From positions 2,070,001 to 2,134,000 of the forward strand of contig NZ_CP016359.1 in the NCBI RefSeq assembly GCF_001951155.1: 64,000 bases of DNA, in the 5' to 3' direction. The translations under genes were made by a program, and so were the position numbers. The notes under the pieces were generated by a model, which saw nothing but the letters and a program-made list of their open reading frames with translations, did not search any database and was not told the DNA's origin. Origin of the DNA: Christiangramia flava JLT2011. GTDB lineage: Bacteria > Bacteroidota > Bacteroidia > Flavobacteriales > Flavobacteriaceae. Position 1 is the first letter of the stretch. Each line of letters opens with the position of its first letter. Positions 50,142 through 58,659 of the stretch are shown piece by piece.

Positions 50142-52127
50142 TTAGTTTACCCAATCAAAAATACTCACGTCTACAGTAGCATCAGCGTCATATGCTGCTT
50201 CAAGCGTTGCTGCAACTCCTTCGATCTGGATACCAGAAAGGTCTGTTCTTGTATCGTCAGTAATATCAATATTCGTGTCAAAACCGCTTAAGGAAAGACC
50301 TGTGATCACGGCTCCTGAATTTTTCTTGAACTGAAGAGCTGTTCCGCCAGTAGAAGAAACGGCCGTCAGATTTGTGAATTCTGGCAGGTTGTTCTCTCCG
50401 TCGCCTTCCAAAGCTGTAGAAAAGTTATTGATCGTTAGGTTGATGTATGCGTTGGTGACACCGCCGTCCCAACCTTCAGTCCAGTCGATCTGGTCATCTT
50501 CGTTGTCTTCGAAATAAGCGTTGGTCACGGTTACAGAACCTCCGAAGAATTCCACGCCGTCATCAGCTCCATTAAGCATAGCAATATTTTCAATAGTAGT
50601 GCCTGATCCAACGGCGTAAAGCGAAAGGCCGTTATACTGAGATTCGGCGTTGATCTGTGCTCCGGCATCTTTCAGGATAAGGTATTTGATGGAACCGGAA
50701 TTGTCTTCAGGATTCGTTCCTCCGTAAAGGATTCCTCCAACTTCCGCGGTTGCATCAACACCTTCGGTAGTTACCGCGTTACCAGCGATCACAAGACCAC
50801 CCCAGCTCCCGGCAGTTCCGGAAGTGGAAGACATTACTACTGGCTTGGCTTCAGTTCCCTGAATATCGATCATCGCTCCTTTTTGAACTACGATATAAAT
50901 GCTGGTAGCAGCTGTTTCGGCATCACTTCTTGCAGTGATCTTGGTTCCTGCAGGAATTGTAAGGGTAGCGCCTTCGTTAACAGAAACCACACCGCTGATC
51001 ACATATTCTGTATTGGCGTCTAAAGAAAGGTCGTTATCGATTGTTCCCGGAAGTACAGAAACTGCGCCTCTGTTTGAGATCCAGTCAAAAGCTGAAGCCT
51101 GAACAGTAGGTTCTGAAGAGTAGGACTTTGAAAGATCGGCAGTTTCACCGTTCAGGATGATTCCTGAAAGATCTGTTCTGGTGTCATCGGTAATATCAAC
51201 AGCAGTGTCGTAACCTGAAAGAGACAGCCCGGTGATGGTCATTCCGGAGTTCTTTTTGAACTGAAGAGCAGTTCCACCGGTTGTAGAAACAGCTGTAAGG
51301 TTATTGATCTTTGGATTCTTGTTCTCGCCGTCACCTTCCAGTGCCGTAGAGAAATTGGCGATAGTGTGCAGAATGTAAACATTATCGATGCTTCCGCTCC
51401 ATCCTTCAGTCCAGTCTACCGCGTCATCTTCATTATTCTCCAGGTAAAGATTGGTTGCAGAAGCAGCACCTCCGAAGAATTCCACACCGTCATCAGCGCC
51501 GTTGTTCAAAGCCACATTTGTGATTTTGGTGCCTGATCCAACAGCGTAAAGCGAAAGACCGTTGAATTGAGATTCTGCGTTGATTTGCGCCCCGGCGTCA
51601 GAAAGTACCAGGTAATTGATGGAACCTGAATTATCACCGTTATCGGTTCCTCCATAAAGGATTCCGCCAACTTCCGCAGTAGCATCAACACCTTCAGTGG
51701 TCACCCCGTTACCGGCGATGATCAAACCTCCCCAGCTTCCGGCCTGCCCGTTTGATGATCTCATGATCACCGGTGCAGAAGAAGATCCCTGGATATCGAT
51801 TTTTCCACCTTTTTGAACTACGATGTACACATTGGTTGCATCGCTTTCATCCAGATCAGGATTGGCGATGATCTCTGTTCCTGCAGGAATGGTAAGAGTC
51901 GCTCCCGATTCTACGGAATAAACTCCGGTAAGGTTGTAAGTCTGGCTGGCGTCCAGGGTTCTGTCTTCTTCCAGGCTACCGCTCAAATCGGTTCCTCCCT
52001 GGCAATCAGTACAGCCTGAATCATCAGTAGGATCAATTGGCTCAATTACCGGATCTTTGCTACAGGAGCTTAATACTCCTAAGATCAGCATAGCCATTAC
52101 CACTAATTTTGTGCTTACTTTTTTCAT
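50142..52127 (-). CDS. Surface-type lipoprotein with two tandem beta-helix-like domains
   Basis: 661 residues. The lipobox is VLSSCSKD (Cys 22), followed by an Asp/Pro-rich linker with a CTDC pair (39-42). Two repeats of 293 residues follow at 58-350 and 368-660, offset by exactly 310 residues. Each begins with GATLTIPAGT and YIVVQKG, contains TTEGVDATAEVGGILYGGT, ADDGVEFFGG and an Asp-rich DWTEGW loop, and ends FDW. The pattern suggests right-handed beta-helix domains with acidic, possibly metal-binding loops. It lies 45 bp downstream of the TonB-dependent receptor gene, so it probably serves as that receptor's surface partner. Ligand unknown; phosphate or an organophosphate is inferred from the PhoBR-like neighbours. 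Confidence 0.8.
   Translation of the reverse strand: MKKVSTKLVVMAMLILGVLSSCSKDPVIEPIDPTDDSGCTDCQGGTDLSGSLEEDRTLDASQTYNLTGVYSVESGATLTIPAGTEIIANPDLDESDATNVYIVVQKGGKIDIQGSSSAPVIMRSSNGQAGSWGGLIIAGNGVTTEGVDATAEVGGILYGGTDNGDNSGSINYLVLSDAGAQINAESQFNGLSLYAVGSGTKITNVALNNGADDGVEFFGGAASATNLYLENNEDDAVDWTEGWSGSIDNVYILHTIANFSTALEGDGENKNPKINNLTAVSTTGGTALQFKKNSGMTITGLSLSGYDTAVDITDDTRTDLSGIILNGETADLSKSYSSEPTVQASAFDWISNRGAVSVLPGTIDNDLSLDANTEYVISGVVSVNEGATLTIPAGTKITARSDAETAATSIYIVVQKGAMIDIQGTEAKPVVMSSTSGTAGSWGGLVIAGNAVTTEGVDATAEVGGILYGGTNPEDNSGSIKYLILKDAGAQINAESQYNGLSLYAVGSGTTIENIAMLNGADDGVEFFGGSVTVTNAYFEDNEDDQIDWTEGWDGGVTNAYINLTINNFSTALEGDGENNLPEFTNLTAVSSTGGTALQFKKNSGAVITGLSLSGFDTNIDITDDTRTDLSGIQIEGVAATLEAAYDADATVDVSIFDWVN
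50148..51026 (-). repeat. Tandem domain repeat, copy 2 of the lipoprotein gene
   Basis: Encodes residues 368-660. Long stretches match copy 1 nearly identically in protein and closely in DNA, for example the block encoding TTEGVDATAEVGGILYGG. This points to an intragenic duplication. Confidence 0.85.
51078..51956 (-). repeat. Tandem domain repeat, copy 1 of the lipoprotein gene
   Basis: Encodes residues 58-350. It is separated from copy 2 by 17 residues (SNRGAVSVLPGTIDNDL). Confidence 0.85.
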
Positions 52128-52172
52128 AATTTAAATTTTAATTGTCGTTCTGGGTTTATGAATGGTTAAATT

Positions 52173-54974
52173 TTAAAAGTCATAGCTTACACCAAGCGTC
52201 AATACGGCTCCCCGGGTGTAAGATCTTACGGTTTGATCCTGCTCTGGCATGGTCCCTGAAAGTGGTTTAATTGCCTGGTATCTTTCGATCTCAGGATTTA
52301 ACAGGTTCTGCCCTTTGAACTGTAGCGTCCAGTTTTCATTAAATTCTTTGGTCATTATCAAATCAAGGGTCACAAAGCCTTTTTCAATGATTTCGTCGTT
52401 ATACTGAACGTCGATCAAATCCAGGTTTTGAGTATCTGGCGATCCAAGAGCGTAAATCTTGTCTGAAGAATAAGCTCCGACTAAAGTGGCTCTGAAAGGA
52501 TTGTCAGATTCGGTTGCGAAATTGGCAGAGGCATTAAAGATCCAGTCTGAAGCACCCTGAAGTCCGATTTTGCTATTTCCGTTATATCTAAAGGTCCTGA
52601 TGAAATTGCCATTGGCGTCATAAACGTCTTTCAGATCCTGGCTGTGCCACATTCTGGTGATGTTTCCGGCAATATTCAGGTTGTAGGCATCAGTTTCCAC
52701 TGCATCTACCTTGGTTTCCAGTTCCAAACCATAAATATTGGCTTCGTCACTGGCGTTGAAATAAGAGAATACTCCTGAAGCTCCGCGGGCCTGTACCTTG
52801 TTGATCGGGTCCAGGATCTTTTTATAAAAACCTGTTAAAGAGATCAGCTCTCCCGAGCTTGGGAACATTTCATATTTCAGGTCCAGGTTGTAGTTATTGG
52901 AAGCTGTCAGGTTTGGATTTCCTCGTGTGATCTGCCCGGTTTGAGAAACGTATTCAAATGGAGCTACTTCTTTAAATTCGGGAAGCGTAATAGTTTTGCT
53001 GGCCGCAAGCCTGAAGTTTGAATCTTCGTTCGGAGAAAACTTCACGTTGATGCTTGGATAAACGTTGTTGTAGGATTGCGAAGCATAGTTCGGAAGGTTT
53101 GCCGGGTAGTTGTTTACCGCGAACGCCACATCCAGGTTATCCTGCTGGTAGCGTGCGCCCACGTTCACATTCCACTGCTCGTTTCCGAAGTTAAAATTGG
53201 CAAAGCCGCCATATGATTCCAGGATCCCGTTATAACGGTCTGGTGTTAGCTTGTTGAACTGAAGTCTTTTTGAATTGAAATTCTGCGTCGTAAAAACAGA
53301 AGAAAGGTCATCAATAGAGGTTGGGTGTACAGTATTGTAAGTCACCTCTTCAGCTCCGAAGAATTGGGAGAAGAAGTTACGCTCTTTATTTCTATAATTT
53401 CCTCCTAACTGTAGGTACACATTTTTTCCGCCTTCTTCCGCATCATCTTCATTTTTGATAAAATTGATCTGGTCGATCAACAAGGCATTGTATTCTTTAT
53501 CATCGATCTCCTGGCGGGATTTTCTTTGCTGAAAACCACCGGTTCTTGCCAGTTGTACGAAGTTATCATCACCAATATTTACCTCGTTGCGAATTCGGTT
53601 TGGCTCATCGGCATTCACGATGTTGTATCCTATAGACCATTCCAGTTCATTTTTACCATCCAGGAAATTGTGGTCACCATGTAACTGGTTCACCCAAAGC
53701 CTGGTTTGCTTAGTGTTCATATCGCGTACGAACTGATTCAGGTTTTCCGCTTCGTTGGTTTCCTCAAAAACGAAACCTTCCCCGTTACGCCCGGCTTCAT
53801 AAACTTCATCGGTCACCTTATTGATGAATAAACTGGTCGCCTTCAGCCTGTGGTTATCATTGATGCTGTATCCAAGATCTAAAAGGGCTGTATTGTTATC
53901 CGTCTTTTTGAACTGCTCCACATCGGTAAACTGGTCTTCGAGTACGTTGGTACGGTAATTTCTGAAGACTCCTTTGTTGTACTCAAAACTGGTCGCGTTA
54001 GAAGCGGTAAGCAGCGCCCGGAAATCTCCGAATTCTTTTCCTGCAGTCGCCTGATATTTGCGGTTAAGCGGCAAGACGGCGGTTTGCGGATTCCATGACT
54101 GGTTGTTTAATGCATATTCAGTCGGGATCAACTGGTCATAAACTCCAAAATACACATCATCCTGGTTCGGTGATACTTTAAAATCTCCAAATTGCCCGGC
54201 TGCATTGGTGTTTACGCCAAACTGGAAACCAAGGTCTAATTCATCTTTTCCGCGTAATTCACGGGAAGTGATATCGATATTTCCTGAAGCCTGATCGGCA
54301 GAATTTTCTACGGAATACGCCTTGCTGATGCTGATATTCTGAATCACTCGCGTTGGGAAAAGTCCCAGGTCGATATTCTTTCTCTCCACATCGTCTGAAG
54401 GAATGGGAAGCCCGTTCATGGTAGTGTACAGGTAACGATCTCCCAGTCCGCGTACGAAAATATCTCCTGAGGCCTCACTGCTGGTTACCCCGGAAATCTT
54501 GGTTGTTGCGGTGGCCGCATCAGAAACTCCTAATTTGGCAAGTTCTACCGCCCCGATACTTTCTTTAATTTCAATAGAATTCTTTTGTTCGATAAGCAGG
54601 GCCACTTCAGAATCTCTTCTGGAAACCGTCGTGATCACTACTTCGTCCAGGCTGGCAGCGCTGGATCCTAATTCGGTATTTACCTCGGTTACTTTTCCGG
54701 CTTCTACCACGACATTGGGTACTTCCAAAGTTTCGTAACCTACAAAACTGAAACTTACGGTGTAGGTTCCAGGCTCGATATTATCTAATAAATAAAGACC
54801 ATCATAGTCTGAAGTTGTTCCTTTTGATGTATTTTTGATAATAACATTGGCAAAAGGAAGCGGCTCACCGTTCATTTCCTTATCGGTAAGCTTACCGGCA
54901 ATGGATCCAGTGGTCTCCTGCGCCTGCATGGTCGCGAAGATCAGGATTAGGGTGAGTGTGAAAATTTTCTTCAT
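52173..54974 (-). CDS. TonB-dependent receptor with carboxypeptidase-like N-terminal domain
   Basis: 933 residues. After a signal peptide (ends MQAQ) comes a carboxypeptidase-regulatory-like domain (about 22-110; GSIAGKLTDKEMNGEPLPFA, then DGLYLLDNIEPGTYTVSFSF). The plug follows (about 120-240; GDIFVRGLGDRYLYTTMNGL) and then a 22-strand type barrel ending in Phe (VLTLGVSYDF). It imports a substrate across the outer membrane using the ExbBD/TonB system. No SusD gene follows; a beta-helix lipoprotein does. The gene is divergent from a PhoB-type regulator across a 172-bp region with 11-bp-phased TGTTA repeats, so control by phosphate starvation is inferred. Confidence 0.9.
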   Translation of the reverse strand: MKKIFTLTLILIFATMQAQETTGSIAGKLTDKEMNGEPLPFANVIIKNTSKGTTSDYDGLYLLDNIEPGTYTVSFSFVGYETLEVPNVVVEAGKVTEVNTELGSSAASLDEVVITTVSRRDSEVALLIEQKNSIEIKESIGAVELAKLGVSDAATATTKISGVTSSEASGDIFVRGLGDRYLYTTMNGLPIPSDDVERKNIDLGLFPTRVIQNISISKAYSVENSADQASGNIDITSRELRGKDELDLGFQFGVNTNAAGQFGDFKVSPNQDDVYFGVYDQLIPTEYALNNQSWNPQTAVLPLNRKYQATAGKEFGDFRALLTASNATSFEYNKGVFRNYRTNVLEDQFTDVEQFKKTDNNTALLDLGYSINDNHRLKATSLFINKVTDEVYEAGRNGEGFVFEETNEAENLNQFVRDMNTKQTRLWVNQLHGDHNFLDGKNELEWSIGYNIVNADEPNRIRNEVNIGDDNFVQLARTGGFQQRKSRQEIDDKEYNALLIDQINFIKNEDDAEEGGKNVYLQLGGNYRNKERNFFSQFFGAEEVTYNTVHPTSIDDLSSVFTTQNFNSKRLQFNKLTPDRYNGILESYGGFANFNFGNEQWNVNVGARYQQDNLDVAFAVNNYPANLPNYASQSYNNVYPSINVKFSPNEDSNFRLAASKTITLPEFKEVAPFEYVSQTGQITRGNPNLTASNNYNLDLKYEMFPSSGELISLTGFYKKILDPINKVQARGASGVFSYFNASDEANIYGLELETKVDAVETDAYNLNIAGNITRMWHSQDLKDVYDANGNFIRTFRYNGNSKIGLQGASDWIFNASANFATESDNPFRATLVGAYSSDKIYALGSPDTQNLDLIDVQYNDEIIEKGFVTLDLIMTKEFNENWTLQFKGQNLLNPEIERYQAIKPLSGTMPEQDQTVRSYTRGAVLTLGVSYDF

Positions 54975-55028
54975 TGTTTTTGTCTAATAGATTTACGCTG
55001 CAAATTAAAGGCGGCTAAGTAAAGCTTG

Positions 55029-55077
55029 TGTTATCTCAGGATTAATGCTTTGTTGTTAAAGTGTTAGCTTAATGTTA
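55029..55077 (+). promoter_or_regulatory. Candidate PHO box: TGTTA half-sites on an 11-bp register
   Basis: TGTTA occurs at 55029-55033, 55062-55066 and 55073-55077, with TGTTG at 55051-55055 and GATTA at 55040-55044. All starts are multiples of 11 bp apart. Known PhoB sites are direct repeats of TGTCA spaced by 11 bp. The array lies between the divergent receptor gene and phoB, about 38 bp upstream of a -7-like TAATTTTA for phoB. An off-register TGTTA is at 55054. Confidence 0.55.
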
Positions 55078-55114
55078 CTAATCGCGGGAAGCCTTTTAAA
55101 TTCAAATTAATGGT

Positions 55115-55122
55115 TAATTTTA
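55115..55122 (+). promoter_or_regulatory. -7-like promoter element of phoB
   Basis: TAATTTTA, one mismatch to TAnnTTTG, lies 24 bp before ATG 55147. Confidence 0.4.
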
Positions 55123-55146
55123 CGGCATTAACCTCACCAAATAGTT

Positions 55147-55830
55147 ATGAAGAAAAAAGATCTCCTTATCCTTTTAGTTGATGATGAGCCTGATATTCTG
55201 GAAATTGTAGGCTACAATCTGTCTTCAGAAGGTTACCAGGTGATCACTGCTGACAATGGTAGTGATGGCGTGAAACTGGCCAAGAAAAACAAACCCCATT
55301 TGATCATCCTGGATGTGATGATGCCAGAAATGGATGGGATTGAAGCCTGTGAGCAGATCAGGAAAATACCTGAACTGGAAGATACCATTATCGCCTTTCT
55401 AACCGCTCGTGGGGAAGACTATAGCCAGATGGCCGGTTTTGATGCCGGTGCAGACGATTACATAACCAAACCCATCAAGCCGAAAGTTCTGGTAAGCAAG
55501 GTGAAAGCCCTGCTGAGACGATATCGGGATAATGATAAAGCTGCCAGCGTAGTCAAGCTAGGGGATATCACAATTAACCGCGAGGAATACAAGATCATCC
55601 AGGATAACGATGAGATGGCACTTCCCAGAAAGGAATTCGAATTACTGTCGTTGCTGGCTTCCAAGCCTGGAAAAGTATTCAAAAGAGAGGATATTCTGGA
55701 TAAAGTGTGGGGAAATGATATCGTGGTTGGCGGCCGAACCATTGATGTGCACATCAGGAAACTCCGGGAAAAAATTGGTGATGATAAAATTAAAACCGTA
55801 AAAGGAGTAGGCTATAAGTTCGTAGTTTAA
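55147..55830 (+). CDS. phoB: PhoB/OmpR-type response regulator
   Basis: 227 residues. Receiver domain: acidic pair LVDDEPDILE (about residues 10-19), phospho-acceptor D56 (IILDVMMPEMDG), T in FLTARGED and K in YITKPIKP. The winged-helix DNA-binding domain (about 130-227) has VVGGRTIDVHIRKLREKIGD and ends KGVGYKFVV. It is an OmpR/PhoB-type activator. The symbol is given on similarity to PhoB plus pairing with a PhoR-like kinase; phosphate control is probable, not proven. It lies 2 bp upstream of the kinase gene. Confidence 0.88.
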   Translation: MKKKDLLILLVDDEPDILEIVGYNLSSEGYQVITADNGSDGVKLAKKNKPHLIILDVMMPEMDGIEACEQIRKIPELEDTIIAFLTARGEDYSQMAGFDAGADDYITKPIKPKVLVSKVKALLRRYRDNDKAASVVKLGDITINREEYKIIQDNDEMALPRKEFELLSLLASKPGKVFKREDILDKVWGNDIVVGGRTIDVHIRKLREKIGDDKIKTVKGVGYKFVV

Positions 55831-55832
55831 TA

Positions 55833-56912
55833 ATGGCCAGAAAGTTCAAACGTTCATACCGTTTTGCCATCAGGACCTCCGTGTATATCACGTTGTTCAT
55901 GGCGGTGATTATGAGCGTTTTCATGTTTCTGACTTCTGAATTCCATTTCTGGTGGATTGTTGGTTTTTCCCTGGTTTGTTACCTGTTTTGTTTCTTCATC
56001 GTGCAATACCGCGTAGAACGTTTTATCTACCGCCGGATCAAGAAAATTTACGACGACGTTTCGCTGTTGGATTCAAAAACCTTAAGCCCCACTCAGGTAA
56101 CTACTGATATGTCTACACTTACTCGCGAGGTCGAAAAGTTTGCAGAAGATAAGAAACTGGAAATCGAAACTTTAAAAGTGCGGGAAGCCTACCGGAAGGA
56201 ATTTATGGGGAATGTGAGCCACGAGCTGAAAACCCCTCTTTTCACCGTTCAGGGCTATATTTTAACCTTACTCGACGGTGCTTATAAAGACAAGGCTGTT
56301 CGCAAGAAATATTTAACCAGAGCCAGCAAGGGCGTGGAAAGGCTGATCTATATCGTGAAAGATCTCGATATGATCACCAAACTCGAAACCGGAGACCTCC
56401 ACCTGAAGTTTGAAACATTCGATATGGTGGAACTTATTCAGCAGTCGTTTGACCTGCTGGAAATGAAAGCATCCAAAAAGAACATCACCCTCACATTTGA
56501 TATGGATTACGAGGAACCAATCTGGGTGCGGGCCGATAAGGAACGCATTCAGCAGGTCCTGACCAATTTGATCGTGAATTCCATCAAATACGGAAAATCT
56601 GGCGGTACTACCGAGATCAGCATCGAGAACCTGATCAAGAATAAGGTTATCGTTCGCGTGACCGATAACGGTGAAGGCATCGAAAAAGAGAATATTCCGC
56701 GCTTATTCGAGCGCTTTTACCGCGTTGATAAGAGCGGCTCCCGCAAAGAAGGAGGCTCTGGTCTTGGCCTTTCCATCGTAAAACACATCATCGAGGCGCA
56801 CGGTGAAAAGATCTACGTGGAAAGCGTTTTTGGCGTGGGAAGCGAATTCTCATTTACTATGGAAAAAAGCCAGGCAGCCCCTCAACCCAGCGCTGCCGCC
56901 CAGATCACTTAG
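55833..56912 (+). CDS. phoR: PhoR-type sensor histidine kinase
   Basis: 359 residues. Two membrane helices (about 14-33 and 40-58) with almost no periplasmic loop, then a linker, HisKA with H130 (GNVSHELKTPLFTVQGY), and HATPase with NLIVNSIKYGKSGG (N box), VTDNGEGIE (G1) and GGSGLGLSIVKHI (G2). The lack of a periplasmic sensor domain fits PhoR-like kinases that sense through the Pst/PhoU complex; none is in this window. Its last 63 bp overlap the convergent glycosyltransferase gene. The C-terminal tail (SQAAPQPSAAAQIT) is low complexity. Confidence 0.88.
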   Translation: MARKFKRSYRFAIRTSVYITLFMAVIMSVFMFLTSEFHFWWIVGFSLVCYLFCFFIVQYRVERFIYRRIKKIYDDVSLLDSKTLSPTQVTTDMSTLTREVEKFAEDKKLEIETLKVREAYRKEFMGNVSHELKTPLFTVQGYILTLLDGAYKDKAVRKKYLTRASKGVERLIYIVKDLDMITKLETGDLHLKFETFDMVELIQQSFDLLEMKASKKNITLTFDMDYEEPIWVRADKERIQQVLTNLIVNSIKYGKSGGTTEISIENLIKNKVIVRVTDNGEGIEKENIPRLFERFYRVDKSGSRKEGGSGLGLSIVKHIIEAHGEKIYVESVFGVGSEFSFTMEKSQAAPQPSAAAQIT

Positions 56913-57911
56913 GCCCTTGTAATTCTGCACTTTCTGAAGCTGTTCCAGGCTGAAATGATTCTGATCGCAATATGGAGCGATCCCGTTATCCTGAAATTTT
57001 TCAGCAAGGTATTCCTGTTCATACTGCCCGGGAGTAGGGATGAAAAAGGCTTTTTTACCAAGGGCAGCCAGGTCCATGATCGTAGAATAGCCAGACCGGG
57101 AAATGATGACGCGACTGCAGTTCAAAGCTTCCTGCAGGGCTTTTCCGAAGAGGTGATTTTTCATATTGATATTCGGGTTGTCGCACTGGAAACCCTCGTC
57201 GCTCATGACACCGCGAATGAATAAGATCTTTTCTGAAGCATCTTTAAGTTCTTTCAATAAGATCGATTCGAGAATGCTGCGCTGCGGCTCGGGCCCGCTC
57301 AGGATCACAGCATATTCGTACATGATGGGAGTGGCGGTTTTCTCGAACCGGCTCAAGGGGCCGATATACTGGCAATTTTTCTGTTTTTTGTCGAGGTGAC
57401 CTAACTTGCCGCTGAGGTTCTGGCTGCCCTCAAAATCAGGAATCCAGCACTGGTCGAATTTCCGGATATATTTCTGATGAATGAAACTGCTGAAAAAACT
57501 GGTGCTGCCGCTGAGTACATTGAGCTGGTGCGTGATAAAAACGTTTCGCTTCAGTTTTTTGCTCCTCACCCCGAGTCTGTTATCCGAAATGATTCCGAAG
57601 AGGTTGTACTTTTTGACCAGTTTTTTGGTCAACTTCTTTTCCTCTTCGATCGCACTTAGAATTCGCGGAGTTTCCATGATCAGCTTCCATTTAAAATACG
57701 CACCGTTTTCGGGATATTTAATGTGATAGGAAGGCAGTTTCTCGTAATTGAGATGCGGAAATTCCTTGTGAAGCAATCGCAGGGCCTCCCCATCAGAAGC
57801 AATGATGGGTTCAAAATGCTGTCTCTGTAGTTCTTCGATGATGGGTACGCAACGGGCGGCGTGACCTAGTCCCCAGTTTAACGCGGCCACCAGAATCCTT
57901 TTCTTCTGCAT
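56850..57911 (-). CDS. GT-B glycosyltransferase (MurG/UDP-glycosyltransferase-like)
   Basis: 353 residues. The N-terminal glycine-rich ALNWGLGHAARCVPIIEELQ (residues 9-28) and the C-terminal nucleotide-sugar site SRSGYSTIMDLAALGKKAFF, then PTPGQYEQEYLA (about 285-315), define a GT28-like fold. It likely glycosylates a lipid or small acceptor in the cytoplasm; the substrate is unknown. The TATATTTG element ends only 4 bp before the ATG, so the mRNA may be leaderless. Its 3' end overlaps phoR by 63 bp on the opposite strand. Confidence 0.8.
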   Translation of the reverse strand: MQKKRILVAALNWGLGHAARCVPIIEELQRQHFEPIIASDGEALRLLHKEFPHLNYEKLPSYHIKYPENGAYFKWKLIMETPRILSAIEEEKKLTKKLVKKYNLFGIISDNRLGVRSKKLKRNVFITHQLNVLSGSTSFFSSFIHQKYIRKFDQCWIPDFEGSQNLSGKLGHLDKKQKNCQYIGPLSRFEKTATPIMYEYAVILSGPEPQRSILESILLKELKDASEKILFIRGVMSDEGFQCDNPNINMKNHLFGKALQEALNCSRVIISRSGYSTIMDLAALGKKAFFIPTPGQYEQEYLAEKFQDNGIAPYCDQNHFSLEQLQKVQNYKGLSDLGGSAGLRGCLAFFHSK

Positions 57912-57915
57912 ATAA

Positions 57916-57923
57916 CAAATATA
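57916..57923 (-). promoter_or_regulatory. -7 promoter element of the GT-B gene
   Basis: TATATTTG on the minus strand is a perfect TAnnTTTG, ending 4 bp before ATG 57911, which implies a leaderless or nearly leaderless transcript. Confidence 0.5.
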
Positions 57924-57951
57924 TTCTTACCGGCAGGTGGGCGAATTTCTT

Positions 57952-57959
57952 TACTTTTA
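57952..57959 (+). promoter_or_regulatory. -7-like promoter element of trmB
   Basis: TACTTTTA, one mismatch to TAnnTTTG, lies 19 bp before GTG 57979 and supports that start. Confidence 0.4.
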
Positions 57960-57978
57960 CCAAAATATTAATTTTTTA

Positions 57979-58659
57979 GTGGGAAGCAAGAATAAACTTA
58001 AAAGGTTTAAGGAAAACGAACAGTTTGAAAATGTGATTCAGCCTGAAAGGCAGGAATTGCAGGGTGGAAATTTTGATTTTCGCGGGGATTGGAGCGGGAA
58101 ATTTTTTAAAAACGATCATCCCATTGTGGTGGAACTGGGCTGCGGAAAAGGGGAATACACGGTAGCATTAGCTCAAAAATATCCAGAAAAGAATTTTATC
58201 GGTGTCGATATCAAAGGCGCCCGCTTCTGGAGAGGCGCGAAAACGGCACTGGAAGAAGATTTGCCGAATGTGGCATTTGTTCGCACTCAGATAGAACTGA
58301 TTGATTATGTTTTTGCACAGGATGAGGTTAGCGAGATCTGGATCACTTTTCCAGACCCGCAGATCAAGTACAAGCGCACCAAGCATCGCCTTACAAATGC
58401 TGAATTTCTCGAGCGTTACCGTAAAATTCTTAAACCGGAGGGCTATATTCATTTGAAAACAGATTCCGAATTCATGCACGGTTATACCCTTGGATTGCTT
58501 CACGGGGCTGGGCATGAGATAGAGTACGCCCATCATGATGTGTACAGCAACGAATATTCTCCGGAAGAAGTGACCAGTATCCAGACTTTCTACGAAAAAC
58601 AATATCTTGAAAAAGGGAAACCGATCACCTATATTCGTTTCAGGTTAAAAAACAGCTAA
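57979..58659 (+). CDS. trmB: tRNA (guanine-N7)-methyltransferase TrmB
   Basis: 226 residues from GTG 57979 (translated MGSKNKLKRFKENEQFENVI). The SAM site is VELGCGKGEYTVALAQKYPE (about residues 51-70), with NFIGVDIKGARFWRGAKTAL after it. The catalytic segment is WITFPDPQIKYKRTKHRLTN (about 128-147). It methylates G46 of tRNA. An upstream TTG at 57937 would add 14 residues untypical of the family and lies before the promoter element. The next gene starts immediately at 58660. Confidence 0.92.
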   Translation: MGSKNKLKRFKENEQFENVIQPERQELQGGNFDFRGDWSGKFFKNDHPIVVELGCGKGEYTVALAQKYPEKNFIGVDIKGARFWRGAKTALEEDLPNVAFVRTQIELIDYVFAQDEVSEIWITFPDPQIKYKRTKHRLTNAEFLERYRKILKPEGYIHLKTDSEFMHGYTLGLLHGAGHEIEYAHHDVYSNEYSPEEVTSIQTFYEKQYLEKGKPITYIRFRLKNS

